Source: an uncultured Prevotella sp.
GTDB lineage: Bacteria; Bacteroidota; Bacteroidia; Bacteroidales; Bacteroidaceae
NCBI GenBank assembly: GCA_944320235.1
Contig: CALUGQ010000004.1
Span: 1-64,000, forward strand
Direction of reading: 5' to 3'
Length of the DNA: 64,000 nt
In this document: positions 8,707-17,574 of the stretch, one piece after another
Position numbering within the stretch: the first letter of the stretch is position 1
How the letters are laid out: each line of letters begins with the position of its first letter
Made by a program: the position numbers and the translations under genes
The notes under the pieces: model-generated
Databases searched by the model: none
The model's input: the letters and a program-made list of their open reading frames with translations, nothing else
What the model was told of the DNA's origin: nothing

Positions 8707-8811
8707 GAATGTCAGCACTTTGCCAGCTCGGTGCGCACCTTGTCCCCCTCCTTTGAAAAGGCGGGGCAGGCGGAACATTATTCAAGCGAGTTCGGCAAAA
8801 TGCTGACATTC
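8707..8811. repeat. 105-bp element with 24-bp imperfect terminal inverted repeats
   Basis: GAATGTCAGCACTTTGCC (from 8707) is answered by GGCAAAATGCTGACATTC (ending 8811), and the arms extend to about 24 bp with few mismatches. Inside, CCCCCTCCTTT and AAAAGGCGGGG form a second nested stem. It resembles a miniature inverted-repeat element or a large structured RNA and sits at the right edge of the A+T-rich island. Confidence 0.6.
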
Positions 8812-8863
8812 TCATTCAATAAAAATGTATCAAAAAAGCAGGCTGCCGGCGGGGTGTGGAAAA

Positions 8864-8951
8864 ACAGACCGTTCGGGGTCGCGGAACAGGCCGTTTCAGC
8901 GTGCAAGACGGGCCGTTCCGGAAGCCAAGACGGCCCGTCTTGTAACATGGC
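8864..8951. repeat. 22-bp-period palindrome array A (about 4 units)
   Basis: Unit starts at 8864, 8886, 8908 and 8930 are exactly 22 bp apart. Cores are ACAGACCGTT, ACAGGCCGTT, ACGGGCCGTT and ACGGCCCGTC, each preceded by GA or AG. The second unit is identical over all 22 bases to a unit of the array at 14199. A CTGCCGGC motif precedes the array. It lies just 3' of the xusC stop. Confidence 0.8.
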
Positions 8952-8968
8952 CTTCCTGCCGGCGGCTT

Positions 8969-10069
8969 TCAGCCCTTGCCGCCCGGCCTGCGCCGCCTTG
9001 CGCGCCTGTACCACAGGTAGTAGCCCGTGAGCGGCAGTAGCGCGCCGAGCAGTGCGGCCACGAACCATAGCAGGCGCGTGGGCAGTCCGCCGAACGAGCC
9101 TACGTGCACCGAGTATATCCACCCCCTTATCTTGCTTTGCTTGGCGGCGTCGGCGTAAAGCTTGGCCTGCAGCAGGCGGCCCGTAGAGGGGCAGAATGTG
9201 TAGGTGTCGGTGGCGCGGGTGTTGCCGTAGCGTGCCGAGCTTACCTTCAGCGTGCCATGGCTGACGGTTATTTGCCTGAAGTCGGGGCGGGCGGCCTTTG
9301 TCCCGTCGAGCGCGGCCTGCCATGAGGCGTAGCCCCGGCTGCCTTTTTGCTCCGCTTTGGCAGGGCCGTGGCCGCCCCTGCCTGTGTTCTCAACGCCGAA
9401 GAGCTTGTAGAATGCGGCGTTGTACCATCGGAACGACCACGTAAGGCCCGTGAGCGACATGGCCAGCAGCAGCACTACGGCGTAAATGCCCCCGGCGCAG
9501 TGCAGGCTGTGCCAAAGGCGGTGGCTGCCGTGGCGCGCCGTGACGGTGAGCGCGCGGCGCAGCCCCTGCCCACGGCGCGGCCACCACACGGCCACGCCCG
9601 ACAGCAGCGCCAGCACGAACATTATGACCGACACGCCCACCACCACCTTGCCCCAGCTGGCTTCACCGCGGCGCGGGCTGTCCAGGAGCCAGCGGTGCAG
9701 GCTGAACATGACCCTGAAGAAGGCCGGCCGCTCGTATACGCCGCGCACGCGCCCCGTGTACTGGTCTATCACGATGGCCGCGCCGCGCGGCTCCGAGAGG
9801 TTTACGCGGTAGGCGCGGCGCGGGTCGGAGCTTACGCTCACGCCCGTGGCCTTGGCTCCCTGGGGCAGGCTCTGCACGGCTCTGCCCATCAGCGTGCCGA
9901 GGGGCAGGGGGCGCCCCGGGGCGTCGTCGACGAAGAGGAGCTTGCGGTGGGTCACAGACACTATCTCCTGCTCGAACACGAGCATGGCGCCCGTGAAACA
10001 CACCACGGCAATGACGAGGCCCAGCGGCACCGAGAGCCACAGGTGGATGTTCCTTAACGCTTTCTTCAT
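8969..10069 (-). CDS. xusC: PepSY-domain inner-membrane protein, XusC-like
   Basis: A 366-residue PepSY-associated TM protein. It has an N-terminal helix (LWLSVPLGLVIAVVCFTG), a periplasmic PepSY-like region, a central TM pair around VVVGVSVIMFVLALLSG, another near YAVVLLLAMSLTG, and a C-terminal helix with a basic tail. Conserved His residues sit at membrane boundaries (IHLW, LHRWLLD, RLWHSLHC, VHVGSFGG), as in proteins that reduce or move iron from siderophores at the inner membrane. It is the third gene of a xusA-xusB-xusC-like operon and follows xusB by 18 bases. In Bacteroides thetaiotaomicron this set takes up xenosiderophores; here the assignment rests on gene order and family. Confidence 0.82.
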   Translation of the reverse strand: MKKALRNIHLWLSVPLGLVIAVVCFTGAMLVFEQEIVSVTHRKLLFVDDAPGRPLPLGTLMGRAVQSLPQGAKATGVSVSSDPRRAYRVNLSEPRGAAIVIDQYTGRVRGVYERPAFFRVMFSLHRWLLDSPRRGEASWGKVVVGVSVIMFVLALLSGVAVWWPRRGQGLRRALTVTARHGSHRLWHSLHCAGGIYAVVLLLAMSLTGLTWSFRWYNAAFYKLFGVENTGRGGHGPAKAEQKGSRGYASWQAALDGTKAARPDFRQITVSHGTLKVSSARYGNTRATDTYTFCPSTGRLLQAKLYADAAKQSKIRGWIYSVHVGSFGGLPTRLLWFVAALLGALLPLTGYYLWYRRARRRRPGGKG

Positions 10070-10087
10070 GCGCAGCGGGTGTTAGGG

Positions 10088-11524
10088 TCAGTCGATGCGG
10101 CCCACGGCGCTGAGCGTGGTGGCCCCGCTCACGGTAAGCCCCTTCTCGGCCACGGCGGTGGCGGGGTCGATCTTCCACACGGCGGGCGAGCCGCTCGAGG
10201 TGTTCACCGACACGTAGGCACAGCCGCCCTCGAAGTAGGGCGTGGGGCCGAAGCCGGTCACGTCGGCAGGCAGGCCGCTCACCTCGGCCAGGGTCTTGGC
10301 CTCGGCGCTGAACACGGCCAGGCGGCTCACCTTCTTGTCAGAGGCGGTTATCGGGGAGTCGTACATCATGAAGAGGAACTTGTCGCCGCCTATGTACCAA
10401 CTGCGCTGTATGCCGTTGGGCGACAGCTCCTCGAGGTTGCAGTAGTAGCTGTCGAACTCGTCGGTCTGCGTGTCGATGCGCACTACGCCTGCCGGCAGGG
10501 TGGTCTGCTGGCGCGCGTCGGCCATGGTCTTGGCGTAGCTGGGCGAGATGACGTATACGTAGCGGCCGTCGTCGGTGGCCCATATCATCTGGTAGTACTG
10601 CGACTTGTTGCGGCCTGCGGCGTAGCTTATGCGGTCGGTCTTGATGAGCTTCTTCTCCTTGAGCGTATGGTCGGCGAACACGGCCACCCAGCACTCGTCG
10701 GGCCACTGCGTCCACTGCAGCTCGTCCTTGTCATACGAGCCGCTGCCCTGCCCGCCGCTCTCGGTCTTCACCAAGTCCTCGAAGCCGGGGCGCACCCAGC
10801 GGTACTGCGTGCGCTCCTCGTCGGTGAACTGCTGGCATCCGTACTGCGAGAGGCCCATTGGCACCGCCGCGCTGTACACCTTGCGGCCCAGCTGCTCGAG
10901 GCCCGAGAGCGTTACGTACTCGCCGTTGCCAAGGAAGTTCTCGCAGATGTATGCCTGGTCGGTCACCACGGCGTCGGCCCCCGTGCCGCCGGAGGTGTTG
11001 GTGGCGAGCGTCTCGGCCTCCACGTCGAGGTAGTTTATCTTCAGCGTCATTGGCACGTAGCCCGTGGCGGGGTCGGCCCAGTCGGCGCTTCCCTCGCCGC
11101 TCGAGGTGGTCATGATGTAGTTGTCGTAGGTGCCGTAGGTGGTGAAGCGCGCCACGAAGTACTCGTTGTCGCGCTGGCGCAGGTTGCCGGTGGCGGCGTC
11201 GCGCACGTAGGAGTAGGTGGTCCCGGCGTTGCCCTGGTGGTAGTTGAGGGCGTAGAGGTACTTGTCGCTGTGGAACACCCAGTAGGTGGCGCCCTCGTTG
11301 TAAAGCCCGGCGGGCGTGATCTCGCCGCTGAGCGCGGGCGCCGATGTGAGCAGGTTTGTCGACGTGCCGGAGCCGCTGATTGTGGCGGCTATGACATACG
11401 GGTTTGTTGTGCCTCCGCCGCCGGGCCCGCCCTGGGCGTCGTCGTCAGAGCAGGAGGTGGCAAGCACTCCGGCGGCGGCAAGGGCCATGGCGCCGGCGAT
11501 GAGGTGGTTCTTATTTGTCTTCAT
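10088..11524 (-). CDS. xusB: DUF4374 surface lipoprotein, XusB-like siderophore-binding protein
   Basis: A 478-residue lipoprotein: signal peptide with lipobox LATSC, lipid Cys at 25, followed by SDDD, the acidic export signal that sends Bacteroidetes lipoproteins to the cell surface. A Gly/Pro-rich spacer (GGPGGGG) precedes a domain with repeated beta-propeller-like blades (for example [19 protein letters not shown]). DUF4374 proteins next to a TonB receptor and a PepSY protein correspond to XusB, which holds ferric siderophores outside the cell. A longer open frame running upstream into xusA is a shadow; the ATG at 11524 gives the signal peptide. Confidence 0.85.
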   Translation of the reverse strand: MKTNKNHLIAGAMALAAAGVLATSCSDDDAQGGPGGGGTTNPYVIAATISGSGTSTNLLTSAPALSGEITPAGLYNEGATYWVFHSDKYLYALNYHQGNAGTTYSYVRDAATGNLRQRDNEYFVARFTTYGTYDNYIMTTSSGEGSADWADPATGYVPMTLKINYLDVEAETLATNTSGGTGADAVVTDQAYICENFLGNGEYVTLSGLEQLGRKVYSAAVPMGLSQYGCQQFTDEERTQYRWVRPGFEDLVKTESGGQGSGSYDKDELQWTQWPDECWVAVFADHTLKEKKLIKTDRISYAAGRNKSQYYQMIWATDDGRYVYVISPSYAKTMADARQQTTLPAGVVRIDTQTDEFDSYYCNLEELSPNGIQRSWYIGGDKFLFMMYDSPITASDKKVSRLAVFSAEAKTLAEVSGLPADVTGFGPTPYFEGGCAYVSVNTSSGSPAVWKIDPATAVAEKGLTVSGATTLSAVGRID

Positions 11525-11598
11525 TGTCTTGATGGTGTTATGGGGTTGTTTGTTTTGATGTTGTCCGTTGGTTGAGGTGTGTGGCTGCGGGTCGCGTG

Positions 11599-13992
11599 TC
11601 AGCCGCCGAAGCTCACGCGCACCTTGGCGTAGAAGGCGCGCCCGGCCTTTTGCAGGCTGAAGTTGTCGTAGAGCTTCTCGTCGGTGAAGTTGCGGCATTC
11701 GAGCGATATGTTGTACCGCCCGCGGGCGATGCTGTAAGTGGCCGATAGGTTGTGGGCGAACTGCGTGGGCACCATGAACTCGTGGCGGTTTGACGCCTGC
11801 ACTCCCTCGGAGTAGTAGCTGAAGCTGTGGGTGTACTGGTTGTCGTAGGTCAGGGACAGGGTGTTGCCCTCGCCGCCAAGGTCGGGCCAGGTGAGGGTGA
11901 CGTCGCTGTCGGCGAAGCGGTAAGGCACGTTGGGCATCCGCGACCTGTACACGGGGTTGGGCACGCTCTGGCTGCCCACCATCAGGCGCTCGTTGTCCTT
12001 CACGTCCATCTGCGTGAAGCTGCCGCCCATGCTGAGCCACGGGCCGAAGGAGTAGCGCACCGAGAGGTTGCCGCCCGTGGTCCTCACGCGGCCGTAGTTC
12101 TCGTAGAACGCCCCCTCGCGGTTGCCGCTCAGCTCGGCTATGGAGCGCTGTATGTAGTCGCGCGTGTCGCGGTATATCAGTCCGCCCTCGGCGTAGAGCG
12201 CGTGGCGGCCCGCCTTGAGCCTGTAGCTGAGGCTCAGGTTGACGTTGTGGCTGTTCTCGGGGCGTATCATGGTGCTGCCCGTCTCCAGGTCCTCGTCGCC
12301 GAACATCTCCTCGGTGGTGGGCAGGCGGTACGCTTTCTCGTAAGACAGCTTGGCCTGCAGCCCGGGCAGCAGCCGCAGCGAGGCCGCCGCGCCGTAGCCC
12401 CACGAGGAGAGCGTGCGGCTGCGGCTCACGAAGTCGGAGGCGTTCTCGTCGGTGGCCACCGGCCCTGCGGCGTAAAGGCGGTAGTATTTGGCAAAGGCCG
12501 CCACGTTCCAGCGGTCCGTGGGCATGAGCCGGTACGACAGCCCGGCTATGTTCTTGCGCGTCTGCTTGTCTATGGGGTTGGTCTCCTCGCGCCCGTAGAG
12601 CAGCGATGTGTTGGTGCGCTTCATGGCGTTGAACACGTTGCTGAAGGTCAGCGTATGGCCGTGCGCGGGCCTGTAGGTGAGCGTGAGCGTTGAGTTCCAG
12701 TTGTCGTTGTCGGCCCGCGAGTGGAGCAGCGACTGCTCGCCCTGCTCCGACTTGCGCCTGCGCTCGCCGCGCCAGTTGTAGTCGTAGCTCGCCGTGTCCA
12801 CGTTGGTGGTGCTGCTGCGGTTGTAGTTCACCGTGGCCACGGCGTTCAGCCCCTTCACGAAGAGGTCGCGCTTGGAGTATTCGAGCGACGGCATGAGCGA
12901 GTGGCCGTGGCGGTGCTTCTCGCCGAATACGGTCTTCTGGCGCACGCCAGTCTGTATTTCCTTGTATACGTGCGAGTAGCCGAAGCCCAGCATGAGCCTG
13001 TCTGCCCACGGCTTGCCGGTCACGCCTACCTTGGCTATCACCGCCTCGTTGTGGTAGGTGTCGTTGAAGCGGCGCACGTTTTCCAGCTTCTTGGTGTTCA
13101 TGGAGTTTGTCTCGAAGTTGTATACAGGCGCGTCTACGCGGTAGTCGTTGTCGGAGTAGTTCTGGAAGGCGTTCACCTCGTAGGTCAGCCCGTTGCTGAA
13201 GGCCTGGCCGAAGTTGACGTGCGACTTGTGGGTGTTGAACGAGCCGTAGGAGTAGGAGGCGTCGGCGTGCCAGCGGCGCGGGCGCTTGTCGGTAACGATG
13301 TTTATCACGCCGCCTATGGCGTCGGCCCCGAGGCCCACGGGCACCACGCCCTTGTACACATCTATCCGCTCGGCAAAGCTCACCGGGATGTTGCCAAGCC
13401 CGAACGAGCTGCCCACGCCCTCCTGCGGAACGCCGTCGATGAACACCTTTACGTGCTTGCCGCTGAAGCCGTCGATGGACACGTTCATGTCGGAACCCAC
13501 GCCCCCGGCCTCGCGCAGCTTCAGCCCCGGGGCTTTCTGCAAGGCTTCGGCCAGGGTCTTGGTGGAGTTGTGCAGCGGGCGTGCGTCGATGGCCACGGCG
13601 TTGTAGGCAGAGCCTTTCACCCTGTCGATGCCCGACGACACCACCTGCACCCCGGCCAGCGCGATGGCCGACGGGGTGAGCCTTACGTCGACGGAGAGCC
13701 GCTTGCCCGGCCTTATGTCCACCTTGCGCAGGGCCTTGCGGTAGCCCATGGCCGACACTTCGAGCGTATATTGGCCTGCGGGGGCCTTTATGCTGTAGGT
13801 GCCGTCGGCGGCGGTGGGGCTGCCGTGGGGCGTGCCTTTGAGCACCACTGTGGCGTAGACGTCGCTTGCGTCGGCCGCCACCACCTTGCCGGCCACCTCG
13901 CCGTGGCTGTGGTGACGGTGGGCCTGGGCTGTGGCCAAGGCCGCCATGATGAGCACTGAAAGCACTGCTGAGATTCTGAAGTACTGTTGCAT
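11599..13992 (-). CDS. xusA: TonB-dependent outer-membrane receptor, XusA-like
   Basis: A 797-residue TonB-dependent receptor. After the signal peptide ending in TAQA comes a His-rich stretch (HRHHSH), a carboxypeptidase-like regulatory domain ([13 protein letters not shown] to about 105), the plug domain with [18 protein letters not shown], then a 22-strand-type barrel ending in ...AKVRVSFGG with a terminal aromatic-rich strand. It should import a ferric siderophore or similar iron complex using TonB energy. The true start is at 13992; the upstream extension contains a repeat array. A clear promoter lies 35 bases upstream. A DUF4374 lipoprotein and a PepSY protein follow, as in xusABC. Confidence 0.9.
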   Translation of the reverse strand: MQQYFRISAVLSVLIMAALATAQAHRHHSHGEVAGKVVAADASDVYATVVLKGTPHGSPTAADGTYSIKAPAGQYTLEVSAMGYRKALRKVDIRPGKRLSVDVRLTPSAIALAGVQVVSSGIDRVKGSAYNAVAIDARPLHNSTKTLAEALQKAPGLKLREAGGVGSDMNVSIDGFSGKHVKVFIDGVPQEGVGSSFGLGNIPVSFAERIDVYKGVVPVGLGADAIGGVINIVTDKRPRRWHADASYSYGSFNTHKSHVNFGQAFSNGLTYEVNAFQNYSDNDYRVDAPVYNFETNSMNTKKLENVRRFNDTYHNEAVIAKVGVTGKPWADRLMLGFGYSHVYKEIQTGVRQKTVFGEKHRHGHSLMPSLEYSKRDLFVKGLNAVATVNYNRSSTTNVDTASYDYNWRGERRRKSEQGEQSLLHSRADNDNWNSTLTLTYRPAHGHTLTFSNVFNAMKRTNTSLLYGREETNPIDKQTRKNIAGLSYRLMPTDRWNVAAFAKYYRLYAAGPVATDENASDFVSRSRTLSSWGYGAAASLRLLPGLQAKLSYEKAYRLPTTEEMFGDEDLETGSTMIRPENSHNVNLSLSYRLKAGRHALYAEGGLIYRDTRDYIQRSIAELSGNREGAFYENYGRVRTTGGNLSVRYSFGPWLSMGGSFTQMDVKDNERLMVGSQSVPNPVYRSRMPNVPYRFADSDVTLTWPDLGGEGNTLSLTYDNQYTHSFSYYSEGVQASNRHEFMVPTQFAHNLSATYSIARGRYNISLECRNFTDEKLYDNFSLQKAGRAFYAKVRVSFGG

Positions 13993-14026
13993 AATGTCAC
14001 AAATGTTGGCGTTATGTTTGCAGGTG

Positions 14027-14057
14027 CAAAGGTAATGGCTTTCGTTTGCGCGCACAA
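14027..14057 (-). promoter_or_regulatory. -33/-7 promoter of the xus operon
   Basis: The reverse strand has TTG, a 20-base spacer, then TACCTTTG, 35 bases before the xusA ATG. No obvious Fur-type palindrome is seen overlapping it. Confidence 0.7.
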
Positions 14058-14198
14058 TAGCAAGATTTTGGTATTTTCCCATGTCGGAATGGTCTCGCGC
14101 CATGCGGTATTGTGGCTGCTGCAATAGCAATATTCGGGTATTTCCGCGGCTGCCGCCCGGCCCTTTTGCAAGTGGCTGGCTGCCAGCGGGTTGGGAAA

Positions 14199-14271
14199 AC
14201 GGGCCGTCTTGGGTCGCGAAACAGGCCGTTTCAGCGTGCAAGACGGCCCGTTCTGGATGCCAAGACGGCCT
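14199..14271. repeat. 22-bp-period palindrome array B (about 4 units)
   Basis: Unit starts at 14199, 14221, 14243 and 14265. Cores are ACGGGCCGTC, ACAGGCCGTT, ACGGCCCGTT and ACGGCC. It is preceded by GGCTGGCTGCCAGC. It lies between the divergent xusA and ECF sigma genes, upstream of the xus promoter. Confidence 0.82.
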
Positions 14272-14426
14272 CCCCCGCCGCGACCGCGCGCCCCGCCGCT
14301 GCCGCCACAGCCGTGGGTGAGGCGCGCCGTGACAGGCTGCCGTGGCGCAAAAAAAGGTAGGCTCACAAAAAAAGTGGGCGCGGCGTGTAACTTTTGCTGC
14401 CCACATCCGTCTTCATTATAGAGAGG

Positions 14427-14945
14427 ATGAAAACCGTAAGTTTCCGGAACGACGTGCTGCCGTTGAAGAACGAACTCTTCCGGCTCGCCCTCCGCATCAC
14501 TCTCAATGAGGCGGAGGCCGAGGATGTCGTGCAGGAAACGATGATAAAAGTGTGGAACCGCCGCGACGACTGGCAGCACATCGACTCGATCGAAGCCTTC
14601 TGCCTCACCGTCTGCCGCAACCTCGCGCTCGACAAGGCCAAGAAGATGGGCAACCGCAGCGAGGGCCTCGAGGGCAGCGGCGGCGACCCGTCGGACGAAT
14701 CCTTCTCGGCCGACCCCGAGCGGGCCGCAGTGCTCAACGACACGATGGCCATACTGAGGCGGCTGATGGACTCGCTCCCCGAGAAACAGCGCAGCGTCAT
14801 GCACCTGCGCGACATCGAGGGGAAAAGCTACAAGGAGATAGCCGTCGTCATGGGCATAAGCCAGGAGCAAGTAAAGGTGAACCTCTTCAGGGCCAGGCAG
14901 GCCATTAGGCATAAATACATACAAACAGAAAGATATGGACTATAA
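14427..14945 (+). CDS. ECF-type RNA polymerase sigma factor
   Basis: A 172-residue sigma-70 factor of the extracytoplasmic function class: region 2 (residues about 8-75, with LNEAEAEDVVQETMIKVW) and region 4 (about 115-165, with LPEKQRSVMHLRDIEGKSYK and a helix-turn-helix ending GISQEQVKVNLFRARQAI). It directs RNA polymerase to a dedicated promoter set. The start at 14427 follows GAGAGG; an in-frame ATG at 14394 is less likely. The next gene begins inside its last codons, so the two are coupled, and a third gene follows with an ATGA overlap. This sigma / TM protein / DUF4252 order is a common Bacteroidales cassette. Confidence 0.92.
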   Translation: MKTVSFRNDVLPLKNELFRLALRITLNEAEAEDVVQETMIKVWNRRDDWQHIDSIEAFCLTVCRNLALDKAKKMGNRSEGLEGSGGDPSDESFSADPERAAVLNDTMAILRRLMDSLPEKQRSVMHLRDIEGKSYKEIAVVMGISQEQVKVNLFRARQAIRHKYIQTERYGL

Positions 14946-15462
14946 GTATATCGAGCAGTTGCTGGAACGCTATTGGCAGTGCGAAACATCGCTCGCCGAG
15001 GAAGAAATCCTGCGCGCCTTCTTCAGCCAGGACAACGTTCCGCAGCACCTCAGCCAGTATGCGCCGCTGTTTGCAGGCAGCCGCGCGCAGAGGCAGGTGG
15101 CGGCGCTGGGCGACGACTTTGACTCCAGGATACTGGCAATGACCGAGGAGAGGCCCGCGCCCGTGAAAGCGCGCACCGTGACGCTGCGCAGCAGGTTCAT
15201 GCCGCTCTTCAAGGCCGCCGCCGCAGTGGCCATAGTGGTCACCATAGGCAACGCGGCCCGCTTCTCCATGGGCGGCAGCCGCGAGGCCAAGGACGAGATA
15301 AACTACGCCGGCTACAAGGACACATACACCGACCCCGCCGTGGCCTACGACGAGATTGAGAACGCCCTGCAGCTCGTGTCGGAGGGAATAAGCAGCGCAG
15401 CGGCAGCCGACACGGCAGCGGCGGCAGCCCCCGGCGGCAACAACCAAACCGACGCGCAATGA
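14935..15462 (+). CDS. Single-TM protein, putative anti-sigma partner
   Basis: A 175-residue protein with a cytoplasmic N-terminal part (MDYKYIEQLLERYWQCETSL, then SLAEEEILRAFF), one TM helix near residues 88-102 (LFKAAAAVAIVVTIG), and a periplasmic tail ending in an Ala-rich, low-complexity stretch. The N-terminal pattern (LLERYWxCETSLAEE) is the one seen in small membrane proteins encoded behind Bacteroidales ECF sigma factors, so an anti-sigma role is likely but inferred. Its start overlaps the sigma gene by 11 bases and its end overlaps the DUF4252 gene by 4 bases. Confidence 0.8.
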   Translation: MDYKYIEQLLERYWQCETSLAEEEILRAFFSQDNVPQHLSQYAPLFAGSRAQRQVAALGDDFDSRILAMTEERPAPVKARTVTLRSRFMPLFKAAAAVAIVVTIGNAARFSMGGSREAKDEINYAGYKDTYTDPAVAYDEIENALQLVSEGISSAAAADTAAAAAPGGNNQTDAQ

Positions 15463-16013
15463 CACGGCTCCTATGCACACTGGCACTCACGGCCGCCGCA
15501 GCCGTGGCAGCGGCGCAGACAAGCCTCGACTTCGCCTCGAAGTTCATGCAGCTCTGCACCGAGGACACCGCCGTGCATTGCGTCACCATAAGCCCCGCCA
15601 TGATGGAACAGCTCACCAAGGAGCCGGGCGCAGCCAAGGGCGAGGGCATGGCCGAGGCCATAGACAAGCTGAAGAGCGCGCGCATAGTGACCGCGAGCGT
15701 GCGCGGGAGCGAATACTTCAAGAAGGCCGAGAGCCTGCTCAAGGACAACCCGCAGCGCTTCAGCCACACGCAAGACTACCGCAACGCCAACGCCTACGGC
15801 ACGTTCTACGTGCGCCGCACCACCAGCGGGGAGACCGTCGAGCTGGTGATGCTCCACACAGACACCAAGGCCGGCAGCCTCGTCATCGTGAACCTGACGG
15901 GCGACATCGACGCCGACTTCGTGCGGAGCCTCATGAAGAACTTCGCCGGGCGCACGGCAAAGGCCCGGAAAAAAAGAAATTTCTATGCTTTCTCAAATAA
16001 TAATCATGTTTAG
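15459..16013 (+). CDS. DUF4252 domain secreted protein
   Basis: A 184-residue protein with a signal peptide (MTRLLCTLALTAAAAVAAAQ) and a DUF4252-type domain: FMQLCTEDTAVHCVTIS near the N terminus, then SLVIVNLTGDIDADFVRSLM near the C terminus. Function is unknown; the family is usually encoded behind an ECF sigma factor. It overlaps the previous gene by ATGA. No strong T-rich terminator follows, but a GC hairpin lies at 16083-16113. Confidence 0.85.
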   Translation: MTRLLCTLALTAAAAVAAAQTSLDFASKFMQLCTEDTAVHCVTISPAMMEQLTKEPGAAKGEGMAEAIDKLKSARIVTASVRGSEYFKKAESLLKDNPQRFSHTQDYRNANAYGTFYVRRTTSGETVELVMLHTDTKAGSLVIVNLTGDIDADFVRSLMKNFAGRTAKARKKRNFYAFSNNNHV

Positions 16014-16398
16014 TTAAAACAACCAAAGAAACTGTGAAGTTTCGATTCTCTCAAATTTTTCATAACATACTAACTGCGAAGCTGGGCCGCCGGGGGCAAT
16101 CCACGGCGGCCCAAGCGTTTCCCAGCGCACGGCAGCACGCATGGCAGCGGCCCGCCGGCTTCCCACGCCGCGCCACGCCGCAGTACCGTGCGCGCCCCGT
16201 GGCCGCCTCCACCGCAAGGCAATGCCGCCGGCAAGGGCTGAATTCGGCCCTTTATTTGCCCGTAATCCGAATATTGTTTGTATATTTGCATACACAAAAC
16301 GCCCGCCGCCATGCACATCGCAGCCGGGCAGGGCTGGCTGAGTGAGGCGGGCCGGGCCTGCGCACGGCCGCCGCAGCGGTGAAGAAAACCGATTTGAT
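16014..16398. other. 385-bp intergenic region with a GC hairpin and a promoter
   Basis: TGGGCCGCC (16083-16091) and GGCGGCCCA (16105-16113) form a perfect 9-bp stem. Further on the sequence is GC-rich without a convincing frame, then A+T-rich at 16260-16290, where a TATATTTG box (16281-16288) precedes the AraC-type gene by about 110 bases. Confidence 0.5.
16281..16288 (+). promoter_or_regulatory. -7 box upstream of the AraC-type gene
   Basis: TATATTTG fits TAnnTTTG; a TTG sits 22 bases upstream, slightly longer than ideal. Confidence 0.5.
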
Positions 16399-17493
16399 AT
16401 GGCATCATTGAGCTTAACGATATTCGTCAACGGAGCCTCGACGGCCTACTTCGCCGTCGTCGGCAGCCAGCTGCTGGCCAAGCGCAGCCGCACACGCCTC
16501 GAAACGCTGCTCGGCGGCATCTTCGCCTACTGGGCGCTGGCCACGGCCAAGGACCTCATCTCGCTGCTCCCGGGCAGCTATACCGCCACCATGCTCGATG
16601 CAATACAGATGGCCGACGGCTGGAGTGTCATCACCCTGGCCTGCCTTCTCTTCGAGCTCACCATGCCGGGATGGGTGACCTGGAGGCGCGTGGGGCTGCT
16701 CGCGCTGCCCTTTGCGGCCTTCACGGCCGCATACGTCGCGCTGCCCAGCCACGCCATGGCCACCGCCTACCTGGCCTTCCTCGCCTTTTTCGGGGCCACG
16801 GTGATACGCATCGGCTACGCCAAGGCCGAGGTTTACACGCACTATCTTTACCAGAACTACTCCGACATCGACCACATGGACATATCGTGGCTGCGCAAGA
16901 TATATGCCGCGGGCTTCGTCTACATGACGCTCTGGGTCGTTGTCTCCGTCGTGCGCCAGCCTGCCGTCGACTCGCTCCTTTACCTTGCGGGCATCGCTTT
17001 CTGGCAGATGACGCTCTACTATTGTTCGGGCCTGCAGCCCGTAAGGCCCGAGCCGGGCGGCGCAGACGCCGATGACGGTGACTTCGGCGGCAGGCGCTAC
17101 TACCAGTTTGCCGGCATCGTGGAGTCTATAGTAGAGGGCGAGGCACTTTACCTTGACCCGAAACTGTCGCTCCTGCAGCTGGCCTCAAGGCTCGGCACTA
17201 ACCGCACTTACCTCAGCAATTACTTCAACGCAGTGAAGAACACCACGTTCTACGACTACGTGAACGCCCTAAGGATAGAGAAGAAAAGCGTACCCATGAT
17301 GCTGGAGCATCCTGAGTACGCCTTGGATTATGTCGCCCAGCAGAGCGGGTTCAACTCGCTTTCCACCTTCCGCAGGGCTTTCCGCAAGTATACCGGCACG
17401 ACGCCGGGAGGCTTCCTCAGCTCGAGCGGTGCCGGCGAAGGCTCCTGCCCAGGTGAGTCTGCGCCCGATGGAACGGGCGAAAATAAGCCCTGA
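16399..17493 (+). CDS. Membrane-anchored AraC-family transcriptional regulator
   Basis: A 364-residue protein. The N-terminal about 230 residues form six or seven hydrophobic segments (for example VGLLALPFAAFTAAYVALPS), followed by a cytoplasmic AraC-type DNA-binding domain at about 260-345 with two helix-turn-helices (LSLLQLASRLGTNRTYLSNYF, trimmed core LLQLASRLGTNRTYLSNYF; and YVAQQSGFNSLSTFRRAF). It probably senses something in or across the membrane and regulates nearby genes. The ATG at 16399 was chosen over an in-frame GTG at 16342. It follows the sigma operon but has its own -7 box. Targets unknown. Confidence 0.85.
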   Translation: MASLSLTIFVNGASTAYFAVVGSQLLAKRSRTRLETLLGGIFAYWALATAKDLISLLPGSYTATMLDAIQMADGWSVITLACLLFELTMPGWVTWRRVGLLALPFAAFTAAYVALPSHAMATAYLAFLAFFGATVIRIGYAKAEVYTHYLYQNYSDIDHMDISWLRKIYAAGFVYMTLWVVVSVVRQPAVDSLLYLAGIAFWQMTLYYCSGLQPVRPEPGGADADDGDFGGRRYYQFAGIVESIVEGEALYLDPKLSLLQLASRLGTNRTYLSNYFNAVKNTTFYDYVNALRIEKKSVPMMLEHPEYALDYVAQQSGFNSLSTFRRAFRKYTGTTPGGFLSSSGAGEGSCPGESAPDGTGENKP

Positions 17494-17574
17494 TGCGCCG
17501 TTTCTTGCACAATCAAGCCCTGTCAAACGCCCCATTGCCGTTAGCGCGGAGCTGCCGCCATGGGCTGGCCGCCG

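Noticed and set aside
8513-8806. A 97-residue frame at the island tail
   Set aside because: Its sequence changes character halfway, covers the inverted-repeat element and shows no family features.
8864-8951. The 22-bp arrays as CRISPR arrays
   Set aside because: The repeated core is only about 10-14 bp, degenerate and palindromic, with few units and no cas genes in the window. CRISPR repeats are longer and near-identical.
10079-11575. A 498-residue forward frame over xusB
   Set aside because: Antisense shadow of xusB, Val/Gly/Ala-rich with no family features.
11525-13009. An N-terminal extension of the XusB frame
   Set aside because: The extra residues are read from the xusA gene in another frame; the lipoprotein signal starts at 11524.
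13993-14406. An N-terminal extension of the XusA frame
   Set aside because: It would translate repeat array B and the promoter region; the signal peptide begins at 13992.
17493-17545. A further 22-bp array after the AraC-type gene
   Set aside because: ATGCGCCGTT at 17493 and following words fit the phase only weakly; too few matching bases to claim.
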